DNA of 64,000 nt from Cymodocea nodosa (taxonomy: Eukaryota > Streptophyta > Magnoliopsida > Alismatales > Cymodoceaceae). A program made the translations under genes and the position numbers. Of the stretch, positions 55,699-64,000 are shown piece by piece. A model generated the notes under the pieces. It ran no database searches, was not told the origin of the DNA, and saw only the letters and a list, made by a program, of their open reading frames with translations. The stretch is from NCBI GenBank assembly GCA_036874045.1, contig CM072344.1, positions 7,474,501 through 7,538,500 on the forward strand, read 5' to 3'. How positions within the stretch are numbered: the stretch's first letter is position 1; the number at the start of each line of letters is the position of its first letter.

Positions 55699-57241
55699 TG
55701 TAGGATTGTATGGCTACACAAGAGGGGGGTGAATTGTGTTTTCAATATTTTCGAATATAATTGAAACTTTAAAACTCAAAAACAAGTCAAGACATTGTTT
55801 TCATAAAATCATTTTTATTCAAGGTTTCAATTTCAATATATAATTCGATTCTCCTCAGAAATTGTAGATGCAATTATATCTCGATACCATGTATCATCTA
55901 AACAATTTCATAATTACAAATAGAGAAAACTAATTTGCAGAATTTAAAACATTTCTCCCTATTTGAGATCTTTCTTCTTCTTCTTTCTTCTTCAGCAATT
56001 CTTTAGTGACGAATATCATGTCTTTTTATGCTTCACCGAATTTACTTTCTTTTGATACTTTAAATCTTTTGTGACATAAATCTTAACTTTTTATGCTTCA
56101 CTAAATTTTCTTCGACTTGAGAGATTTTCCCCAAAGAGGTGTTTTTGATCCCTGAAAAGATTTTTCGTTTTGCGTGCAGGGATAATTTGATCAACGAGAA
56201 TTCTATGCCTTTTATACTATATCTTCATTTCATGCATATCCTCCACGTTTAATCACTACTAGTTTTCCACTTCTTCACGTCTTTTCTTTTTCCTTCATTA
56301 AAATACACACGTTCTGACCCACGTTTACATTTCAAATTTTCTTTAATCATCAGTCTTGGATCTCTGAAAAATTTCCTACAAAATAAACTTTCTCGTCCAA
56401 AATTTTTCATCAGTATAATAAGAAGTCGTTTCCTTAATGTTAACTAAATGAGTAACATAAGTATATATATAAGTTAACATTTCTAACTTAACTAGTTCCT
56501 CATGTGCCAATTCACGTGACTAGTACTATAGCTAACTCAATGAACTAAGTCCGTGGTGTTACGTTAACTCAACGAACCATCTCCGTTGTCTTACGATAAC
56601 TCAACGAACCAGTAATAAACAAATGTTTTTATCACAAGAATTTTACCACGTGCAAAAAATAACAACTTAAGTTTATAACGCTAACCAAACGCGTTGCCTT
56701 AGTGTTCAATATAGCAACTCAACATTTTTAGTTATGTTAACTTAACGAGTTAAACATGTGCACCTCATGTGATACAATATAACATTCGTAACTTATAATT
56801 TCACCACGTGTATAACACTAACTTAACGAGTTTGTCTCTTCTTTTACTCATTAACTTAACGAGTTCTCACGTGACATATTTTAACCTTTAAGCCTCTAAC
56901 TTAACGAGTTCTCACGTGACCTCTATACAAATAACACTCTAACTTAACGAGTTGTCTTAACGTGCACTATACATGATACAAAAAATATAACTTTAAAATA
57001 TATCATGCTTTTCAATAAAAAAACACACATTAACTTAACGTTTAGTTAAATTAGAAATTAATGCAACGAAACAACTAGTTATTAACTTAGCATAATTTCA
57101 AATGCAATACAGACAAGTATTTATATTAGTAAACTTTTTTTGTATTAATTGATGATTTTAATTTCTTTTCACAAGCAATAGTAATTGAGCAAATATGATT
57201 ATTTTCATTTAGCACACATCATCAAAACAAAATACTCAAGA
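55699..57241 (-). repeat. 5' LTR of copia C2
   Basis: 1543 bp, matching 44205-45755. At the outer end it reads ACTCAAGA where the other LTRs have ACTCAACA, so the terminal dinucleotide is mutated. TATA box at 56208-56216; two tandem units at 56004-56120. Confidence 0.92.
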
Positions 57242-57246
57242 ATTTC
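57242..57246. repeat. Target-site duplication of copia C2, right
   Basis: ATTTC, equal to 44200-44204. Confidence 0.92.
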
Positions 57247-57674
57247 AGCCTATCATACTAAGCTCTCAAAGCTTGTTTCAAACCATACAAGGCCTTCTTC
57301 AATTTGAAAACATGCTCAAGAAAATCAGCATCAGCAAAAGTAGGTGGTTACCTAACATATACTTCTTCTTTAATGAAGCCATTTAAAAATACACTTTTAA
57401 CATCCATTTGATATAATTTAAAATTCATATGAGCAATAAAAGCTAGAAAAATTCTAATTGATTCTAATCTAGCTATAGGAGCAAAAGTTTCTTCAAAATC
57501 TATTCCCTCCTGCTGGTTATACCCTTGGGCTACTATTCTAGCCTTATTTCTAATTACATGCCCTGATTCATTAGATTTATTCTTAAATATCCATTTAGTG
57601 TCAATAATTGAATGATCTTGAGGTTTAGGAAGTAAGTCCCAAACTTTATTTCTTCTAAACTGATTGAGTTCTTC
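57247..57674 (-). pseudogene. pol: Reverse transcriptase of copia D, upstream part
   Basis: Reads [19 protein letters not shown]-like sequence, [39 protein letters not shown]-like sequence, [19 protein letters not shown] and ALYGLKQALRA-stop-YDRLK (minus strand), then breaks at the C2 insertion and resumes at 44199. Damage in the coding sequence itself is limited to a few nonsense codons. Confidence 0.85.
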
Positions 57675-58637
57675 CTACATGGCACTAATCCAAAATTCAT
57701 CATTTAATGCCTCATCAATCTTTTTAGGTTCTATTTCAGATAGAAAAGCATAGCACCCGGATACATTAAACTTAGATCTTGTTTGCATACCTTTAGAAAT
57801 ATCACCAATAATAAACTCCTTAGGATATTGAGGCAAGAATTTATGAGTCAAAGGGTTATTATTTCTTTCTTGACCCATGGTACTAGATTCTCCGATATTT
57901 AATTCATCACATTCATAATCAGAAGTATCAATAATTTCTTTTGAAATATTACTTGGCTCTTCATCAAAATTTACATGCATAGATTCTTCAATAGCCAAGG
58001 AAATTTTGTTATAAATTCTATATGCTTTACTTCTTGAAGAATATCCCAAAAATATACCTTCATCAGATTTTACTTCAAATTTATCTTTATTCTCCTTTGT
58101 ATTCAGAATAAAATATTTAGATCCAAAAGCTTTAAAATAATGAACTTTAGGAATTCTACCCATCCATAGTTCAAAGGGAGTCTTATTCAAATCTCTTCTT
58201 AAGGTTACTCTATTTAAAATATAACATGCAGTACTAACTACCTTAGCCCAAAAATAATAAGCAACCTTGTTTTCATTTAGCATAGTTTTAGCCATTTCTT
58301 GAAGAGATCTATTCTTTCTCTCTACAACTTCATTCTGAGAAGGGACTCTAGGAAAGGTAAATCTATGTTCTATTCCTAGATCTTGGCAAAGTTTTTCCAT
58401 ATTTTCATTTTCAAATTCTCCTCCATCATCACTCTTAATTTTCTAAACTTTCAATTGCTTTTCATTTTGAACCATATTCAGAAAAATTTTAAACTCCTCA
58501 AATACTTCACTCTTATGTCTTAGAAATATTACCGAAGTATATCTTGAAAAATCATCAACTAAAACAAATACATATTTCTTTCCACCTAAACTTTTTGTTC
58601 TAGTAGGGCCAAATAAATCCATGTGAATTAATTCCAA
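57675..58637 (-). pseudogene. pol: Integrase of copia D
   Basis: Frame 58637-58443: MELIHMDLFGPTRTKSLGG (first D) and FVLVDDFSRYTSVIFLRHKS. After a stop, SDDGGEFENEN holds the second D, where H of SDHGGEF is D. Frame 58400-57675: RVPSQNEVVERKNRSLQEM (E, with G to E just before), FWAKVVSTACYILNRV, FGSKYFILNTKENKDKF, FLGYSSRSKAYRIYNKISL. It ends with the linker and the beginning of RT (IDEALNDEFWISAM). Confidence 0.87.
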
Positions 58638-59240
58638 AATTCTTCTAGATATAATTTGCTTTCCTGATTTAAAAGAACTCTTCTTCTATTTTTCTAATTC
58701 ACATGCATCACAGATTTTATCCTTTTTAAATTTCAAATTGGGTAAACCATCTACTAGGTTCTTCTTAGCGAACTTATCTCGCTACTTCATATGAATATGA
58801 CCTAGTCTACGATGCCATAACCATGCATTGTCTAAATTATTAGAAATTAAACAGGATTTAGTAGAAGAAACATCATCAAGTAAATTTAGAAAACAGACAT
58901 CATTTCTTCTATGAGCAGTAAATTTGATTTCATTAGAATTTTCATCAATAACAAGACACTTCTTAGATTTAAACAAAATCATATAACCTTTATCTTCTAA
59001 CTGAGTAATACTAATTAAATTATGCTCTAAATTTTCAACTAGTAAGACATTATCTATAACCATTTTATCATTTACATAGACAGATCTGATACCAATAATC
59101 TTACCTTTTTGATCATTACCAAATCTGACATTTCCTCCATTAATCTTCTTTAGGTCTTTTAGGACAGATTTATCTCCAATCATATGCTTTGAAGCACCAT
59201 TGTCCATCACCCATCGTGATCTTCTAGTTTTGACTAGCAA
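58638..59240 (-). pseudogene. pol: Protease and pre-integrase region of copia D
   Basis: Frame 59240-58782: SRWVMDNGASKHMIGDKSV, where the catalytic DSG is DNG (S to N). Then VRFGNDQKGKIIGI, VLLVENLEHNLISITQLEDK and AWLWHRRLGHIHMK. The following stretch to 58638 contains CDACELEK with stops between, the Cys pair of the HHCC domain. Confidence 0.86.
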
Positions 59241-59268
59241 GAACAGTCATAATCACATACTTTGGTAC

Positions 59269-60183
59269 CTATATTTTCTTGGGTCCATTTTTGTCAGTGG
59301 AAAAGATTTGAAATCTATTATGTTTTGATATCCATGTATTATTTTGATTAACAAAATTTCTTTTTAATACATAGATAACTTTTTCTTTATTAATTATTTT
59401 CAAATAGCCATTTCCATAATCCATTTTATAGCTATTTAAAAAGTTAACAGAAGCATATGTTTTTGGTGGTTCATAGTTAAAACCTATACCAGTTCTATCA
59501 CCAAAGATTTTATAACTATTAATAATATTGGTCAGTTTCTTATCTCCTTGGGTAAAAACTCCTAGTTTAAATTTCAGTCTACCAATTTCTTGTTCTAATT
59601 TTTCTATATCAAAATTAGAACTAGATTTTTCTACACATTGATTTTTAAGTTTTTCATTCAATTTTTCAGTTTCATCTTGTAGCTTTTTATTTTCTAAAAA
59701 TTTATCCTTCAGTTCTTTAATAAGTTCTAAGTTATATTTTTCAAGTTCAGAAATTTTATTATGCATATTAGAACTATCAACAACAAATTTATTTTTCTTT
59801 AACGTAGAATTTTTAGTTTTTAATGTAGTAATTTCCTTTTCTAACTTAGTAGCAATTTTATTACTATTCAATAATTTCCTTTTTAACATAGAATTTTCCA
59901 AACTAACATTTTTTAGTTCTTCCAATAATTCATTATAATCATCTTGATTTATATCAAATACATCAGAATCATTATCAGAAATCATTTCATCAACTATATT
60001 AGAATCAGAATGTACCTTATTAGTGTTAGCCATAAAACAGACATTGGCTAGCTCTTTAGTCTCAGACTCAGTTTGTGTACCATCAGTGTTGGTACCTTCA
60101 GATACTTCAAATTCTATAGAATCATTCCAAGTAACTTGGAATGCTTTCTTCCTTCCTTGATTAAATTTTCTCTGATGAAACTT
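59269..60183 (-). pseudogene. gag: C-terminal gag of copia D (coiled coil)
   Basis: A 254-aa open frame from 60033: MANTNKVHSDSNIVDEM, an acidic start (ISDNDSDVFDINQDD), then a long heptad-rich coiled coil (LLEELKNVSLENSMLKRKL and KLEQEIGRLKFKLG), then FGDRTGIGFNYEPPKTY and NKNGPKKI before protease. It is homologous in layout to the C-family gag C-terminus but different in sequence. The part 60183-60034 links to the zinc-knuckle segment. Confidence 0.8.
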
Positions 60184-61079
60184 CTATTTTCCATGAGATT
60201 TCTTTTTGTCAAAATTCTTACTTTCATCCTTCTTTTGATATGTGCATTGACTCTGAAAATGCCCATATTTGTTGCAGTTGAAGCATTTTGTAGCAAATTG
60301 CTTCCCTTTGTCATGGCTTTTTCCTTTCTTCCAGAATTTCCTATATTTTCTAATAATATAGGCCAATTCTTCTGGAAATTCATTAATAGACTCCTTAGAT
60401 GGTTGTTGAGCCTTCAGTGCTAGTTCCTTCTTCTTTTCAACCTTCTTTGAGGTTTCTCCTTCTTCTTCTTTCCAGTCTTTCAATTGTGTCTCATAGGCTA
60501 ACAGATTGCTAGTGAGATCTTCTAGAGTGAAAGTCCTCATATCCTTTGAATCTTGCAGGGAGGTAGTTTTAGCTTTCCAATCTTTCTTTAGGCTTCTCAA
60601 GACTTTGATAACCTGTTCTTTCATGGGAAATTCTTTCTCGAGATTTTTGAAACCATTTATAATCTCAATGAAACGAGAAATGAGATCAGTGATACTCTCA
60701 TTCTCTTTCATTTTAAACATTTCATATTTCCTCAATAGGATACTTATTTTTGTATCCTTCACCTCATTTGTTCCCTCATATGTAATTTCTAAAGCACGCC
60801 AAGCTTCATGTGCAGTAGAACAAGCAGAGATCTTATTGTATATATCAGTAGTAATTGCACAAGTTAGTGCATTCATTCCTCTTGCATCCATTTGAATTTT
60901 CTTCTCATCTTCATCATTTCACATGTCTTCAGGAACATCTAGAATTGTATTCCATGAACCACAGCTCTCCATACCTTCACATCCATAGATTTTAAAAAAT
61001 TAGTCATTTTATTTTTCCAAAAGCCATAATTATTTCCATCAAAGAGTGGAGATCGGTGTACATGCTGACCCTCTACCAT
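60184..61079 (-). pseudogene. gag: N-terminal gag of copia D (capsid, zinc knuckle)
   Basis: The likely start is the MVEGQHVHRSPLFDG codon at 61079. FDGNNYGFWKNKMTNFLKS matches the copia gag entry. After a broken stretch (60938-60892), the 235-aa frame 60891-60184 gives MDARGMNALTCAITTDIYNK, EAWRALEITYEGTNEVKDTK, LLRKYEMFKMKENESITDL and an intact zinc knuckle CFNCNKYGHFQSQC near residue 210, then a Lys-rich tail. Confidence 0.87.
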
Positions 61080-61118
61080 TGATCTCAGATTGATTAAATC
61101 TTTTACAAAGATAACACT

Positions 61119-61130
61119 ATTTTGATACCA
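61119..61130 (-). other. Primer binding site of copia D
   Basis: TGGTATCAAAAT on the minus strand. The first eight bases match the initiator-Met site TGGTATCAGAGC; the rest has diverged. Two bases from the LTR. Confidence 0.75.
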
Positions 61131-61132
61131 CT

Positions 61133-62495
61133 TGAAAGGATCGAATGGCACACTAGAGGGGGGTGAATAGTGTCTTAATAAAATTTATTTTGTTTTTAAA
61201 AAATTTCGGAAGCTATTGACACTAATGAACCCTAATTAATTGATTTTGGAATTAAAACTTGCAGTGTAGAAAGTAAAGAACACAAAGAGATTTATAGTGG
61301 TTCCCCAAACTAGGTAGTCCACTCCTCAAGGCCATAACCTCGAGAATTCCACTAAGTACTTTTAAGGCTAAGCACAAACCTTAAACAAGTTGTTTTTGCA
61401 GGCTAAACAACAACCTTACAGATGTTTTTAAAGGCTAAACAAAAACCTCACACAAAGCATCAACTTTGTGTACTCAAGACCCCAATCTTGAGCAAGTGAA
61501 GTATCACACTTCACTCTCTTCACCAAGGCCCTAACCTTGTGAAGGTATACTCACAACACCTTTGTGAGTTAGGGTTTTTAAAGTAAATGAGAGAACAATT
61601 TAAAACCAAGAGTCACAGACTCGAAATGAAAATGACACACAACACTAGATCAACTCCTATGAAGAGTTGATTTAAGAGGCTCTAAGGGGAATTCTTGATT
61701 GATCTGCAGCTTTTGATCTTTTGGACTTTGTTGTAGATGAATCTTCAAGATGTTTGCAGAATTGCTGAGTAGCCAAATTCACCTCTCATGTGTTGAAAAG
61801 TTCTGTGTGTGTTTTGTTTTAGTTTTCTACAAATCCTTTTTATTCTTCCTTCGAGATTTGCATAGGTGGAAAGAATTCTGAAATGGTTAGATGCCTTATG
61901 TAGTAATTCATTTCCAGCAACCTTCAATCATAATAAAGTCGAGATCTGCAATCAAAAGATATCTTGCTACAAAGGTTAGTCAATTAATAATAGTTGCAAT
62001 TTCTGTAAAAATAAAATCTTTGAAGGCTTTTAGAAAATTAGAGACTTATAAAGATAACTTGCCGAAATCCAAAATCATTTCAGAAGGATAGAACTAACAT
62101 TCCAAAAGACCACTTAAGTCATGTATTAAAATTGAAACACGTGTCCTTCTGAAACAGCATCATAAAATATTAAAAATAAACTATCTAATATAGAAGGCAT
62201 ATTTTAGATACTTATAAAAGATAACTCTCCGATCCTTAAGTCATTTCGGATAGTTACACAGGTAACCTTCCGAAAAGTCACTTAAGTCAGAAATAATAAA
62301 AAATTAACTATCCGAAGCTTAAAACCAATTTCGGATACTTACTAAAGGTAACTCTCCGATTCTTAAGAGTTTTTGGATAGTTAAATCGTAACCTTCCGAA
62401 AAGTCACTTAAGTCAAGCGATGAGAGACTAACATGTGTCCTTCAAAAGAAAGTAATCGAAAATACATTAAATCAAAGAAATAACTAACTATCCGA
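61133..62495 (-). repeat. 5' LTR of copia D, cut by Athila G3
   Basis: Ends CGATCCTTTCA on the minus strand. The R/U5 part (61133-61795) has a tandem GGCTAA(A/G)CA.AAACCT-like repeat at 61365-61455 and CAAGGCC(A/C)TAACCT motifs. The U3 part (61796-62495) matches 38339-39027, with CCGA-class half-sites and an ACACGTGT box at about 62149. It breaks at ACTAACTATCCG, followed by Athila RNase H. The last 384 or so bases of U3 are absent. Confidence 0.82.
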
Positions 62496-62826
62496 TTGGA
62501 GCTAAAGTGATAGTATACACACAAAAGAACTATTAGCTGTTGTGTTTGCCTTAGAAAAGTTTAGATCATATCTGATTAGAGCTAAAGTGATAATATACAT
62601 AGATTATTCAATTTTAAAATATCTAATAGCAAAGAAAGAGACTAAACTTAGGTTGATCTGGTGGATATTGTTATCACAAGAATTTGATCTAGAAATTAAA
62701 GATAAAAAAGGTTGTGAGAATGTAGTAGCAAACCATTTACCAAGATTACAAATAGAAAAATCAAACATTAAAATGAAGGATAATTTTCTTGATGAACAAT
62801 TAATGACCATAAACACAATGCCTTGA
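62496..62826 (+). pseudogene. pol: RNase H fragment of Athila G3 with rearranged start
   Basis: From 62542: [75 protein letters not shown]. It ends at NTMP and TGA. The first 46 bases (62496-62541) repeat the GAKVIVYT part that normally lies later, then jump back to KELLAVV. The order is therefore abnormal. Confidence 0.82.
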
Positions 62827-62997
62827 TATGTAGACATAGTTAATTACTTAGTTACTAGTTTAATACCTAAGGATTGAAATAGACAGGATAAGAAATTATT
62901 CTTTTCAAGAGTAAAATATTATTATTGGGAAGACCCATACTTATTTAAGAAATGTCCTTATCTAGTTTTAAGGAGGTATGTTCCAAAAATTGAACAT

Positions 62998-64000
62998 TAG
63001 AGCATATTGTCTTTCTGCCATAACCAAGCATGTAGAGGACATTTTGGTTCAGGAAAAACTGCTGCCAAAATTCTACAATGTGGATTTTATTGGCCAACAC
63101 TATTCAAAGATGCTCATAAATGTTGCTTAAGTTGTTTAAGATGTCAACAAATAGGAAGGATACTAAAGAGAAATATGATGCCTTTGAATTTTATTGTTGA
63201 GGTTGAAATCTTTGATGTGTGGGGAATAGATTTTATGGGTCTATTTCCTATGTCTAATCAATTTAATTATATATTGTTGGAGGTGGATTATGTATCTAAA
63301 TAGATAGAAGTTATTCCTACAAAAACTAATGACAACAAAGTGGTAATACATTTTATAAGAACTAATATAATTGCTAGATTTGGAATACCTAAAGCTATTA
63401 TTAGTGATAGAGGAACTCATTTCTGTAATAGAAGTTTCAAAGCCTTAATGAAGAAATATAGAGTAAATCACAAAATAGCAACATCATATCATTCGCAAAT
63501 AAGTGGACAAGTGGAAAGTGTAAACAAACAAATTAAGTTAATCTTAAAAAAAGTAGTAAATCCTACTAGAAGAGATTGGGCTAATAGATTAATAGATGCA
63601 CTTTGGGCTTATAGAATTGCTTATAAGACAAGCTTAGGTATGTCACCTTTTAGGATAGTATATGGAAAAAATTGTCATTTACCAGTTGAAATTGAACATA
63701 AAGCTTATTGGGCATTAAAAAATCTAAACACTAATTTAAATCAAGGTGCTGAAAATAGAAAAATGCAATTAATTGAGTTAGAAGAATTTAGGAATGAAGC
63801 TTATTCAAAAATTGTAAAAGAAAAAGAAAAAATGAAGTTTTAGCATGATAAGAAAATTATACCAAAAACTTTTGAAATAGGACAAGAAGTATATCTTTAC
63901 ATGACTAGACTTCATAACTATCTAGGAAAATTAAGATCTAGATGGGTAGGACCTTACATAATTTGAGATATTTATTCTTATGGAGCTATTGAAATTGAAA
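62998..64000 (+). pseudogene. pol: Integrase of Athila G3, partial
   Basis: From MSFCHNQACRGHFGSGKT: zinc-binding residues in CLSCLRCQQIGRILKRN, core D in WGIDFMGLFP, a W-to-stop at 63301-63303, D in AIISDRGTHFCNRSF, E in GQVESVNKQIK, then ALWAYRIAYKTSLGMSPFR and HLPVEIEHKAYWALKN. After a W-to-stop at 63841 it continues EIGQEVYLYMTRLHNYLG, KLRSRWVGPYII and a stop at 63964. It is closer to intact than the G1 copy; the true end lies beyond the window. Confidence 0.88.

Larger units (their letters stand above)
44205..57241 (-). mobile_element. Ty1/copia element C2, SIRE-type with accessory gene, structurally complete
   Basis: A 13.0-kb element with both LTRs, perfect 5-bp target duplications, primer site, gag, pol, accessory gene and polypurine tract. 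It is the best preserved copy in the window. It is inserted in the RT of copia D. Its LTRs look closer to each other than those of copia A, which suggests a later insertion. Defects are nonsense codons, small frameshifts, a lost gag start codon (ATG to ACG at 55496-55498) and a mutated primer site. Confidence 0.92.
38339..62495 (-). mobile_element. Ty1/copia element D, SIRE-type with accessory gene, split by C2
   Basis: In element orientation: 5' LTR (62495-61133, cut by Athila G3), Met primer site, gag, protease, integrase, RT (57660-57247), then the 13-kb insertion C2 (57241-44205), RT continued (44199), RNase H, spacer, accessory gene (41788-39620), polypurine tract, 3' LTR (39410-38339, truncated). 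Joining the two RT parts across one copy of ATTTC restores frame, which proves the nested order. Confidence 0.85.
62496..64000 (+). mobile_element. Athila-type gypsy fragment G3, runs off the window
   Basis: Part of RNase H and most of integrase of an element of the same family as G1, on the + strand. No LTR or upstream pol is present at its left end, so it is a broken copy or the result of a rearrangement rather than a clean insertion. Confidence 0.85.

Noticed and set aside
1-64000. Host protein-coding gene or plant pararetrovirus
   Set aside because: No domain outside retrotransposon families was recognised; no movement protein, viral coat or inclusion-protein motifs were seen.

Overview
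The window is a plant nuclear repeat region, probably from an angiosperm with a large genome. It is AT-rich and I recognise no host gene, rRNA or tRNA gene. Almost every base can be assigned to nested, degenerate LTR retrotransposons. Two lineages dominate: SIRE-type Ty1/copia elements (families called A, C and D here) and Athila-type Ty3/gypsy elements (G1, G2, G3). The SIRE call rests on initiator-Met primer sites, LTRs of about 1.4-1.6 kb and RT/RNase H motifs such as FGAT and SKNPVLHS. The Athila call rests on a tRNA-Asp-like primer site, an FMDD reverse transcriptase motif and an Athila-like integrase. A Tork/Tnt1-like copia fragment (B) is also present. Family and lineage names come from motif recognition, not a database search.

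Layout. 1-432: an Athila-type LTR end plus primer sites on the + strand, head to head with a minus-strand Athila remnant G2 (433-1048, 8925-11387). Copia A (+, 1049-8924) sits inside G2. Copia C1 (-, 11388-23034) sits in the second G2 LTR. Athila G1 (-, 23035 to about 37565) interrupts the 5' LTR of C1. Copia B (+, 24490-27235, truncated) lies in the 3' LTR of G1. Copia D (-, 38339-44199 and 57247-62495) follows, with copia C2 (-, 44205-57241) cleanly inserted in its reverse transcriptase and flanked by a perfect 5-bp ATTTC duplication. Athila fragment G3 (+, 62496-64000) cuts the 5' LTR of D and runs off the window.

Genes. Each element has the usual gag, protease, integrase, RT and RNase H (copia order) or gag, protease, RT, RNase H and integrase (gypsy order), broken mainly by TAG/TAA/TGA codons that look like C-to-T or G-to-A changes. 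In addition C1, C2, D and G1 each carry a long extra gene in the place between pol and the 3' LTR where env-like genes sit. The copies are about 720-750 codons and homologous to each other, and I compare them to the plant Transposase_32 ('putative plant transposon protein') family. In C2 and D the whole frame is preserved apart from nonsense codons.

Most notable observation. Arrays of inverted half-sites of the general form TAACY-NNN-CG fill the LTRs of every family here. Similar arrays recur inside C2, D and G1 just upstream of the accessory gene, with a TATA-like sequence about 85-100 bp before its ATG. In G1 a 25-base palindrome is shared between the LTR and the internal array. This suggests a self-recognition or autoregulatory system (accessory protein plus cognate LTR motif) shared by copia and gypsy elements. 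An alternative is arrays of host MYB-type sites. Both are inference.
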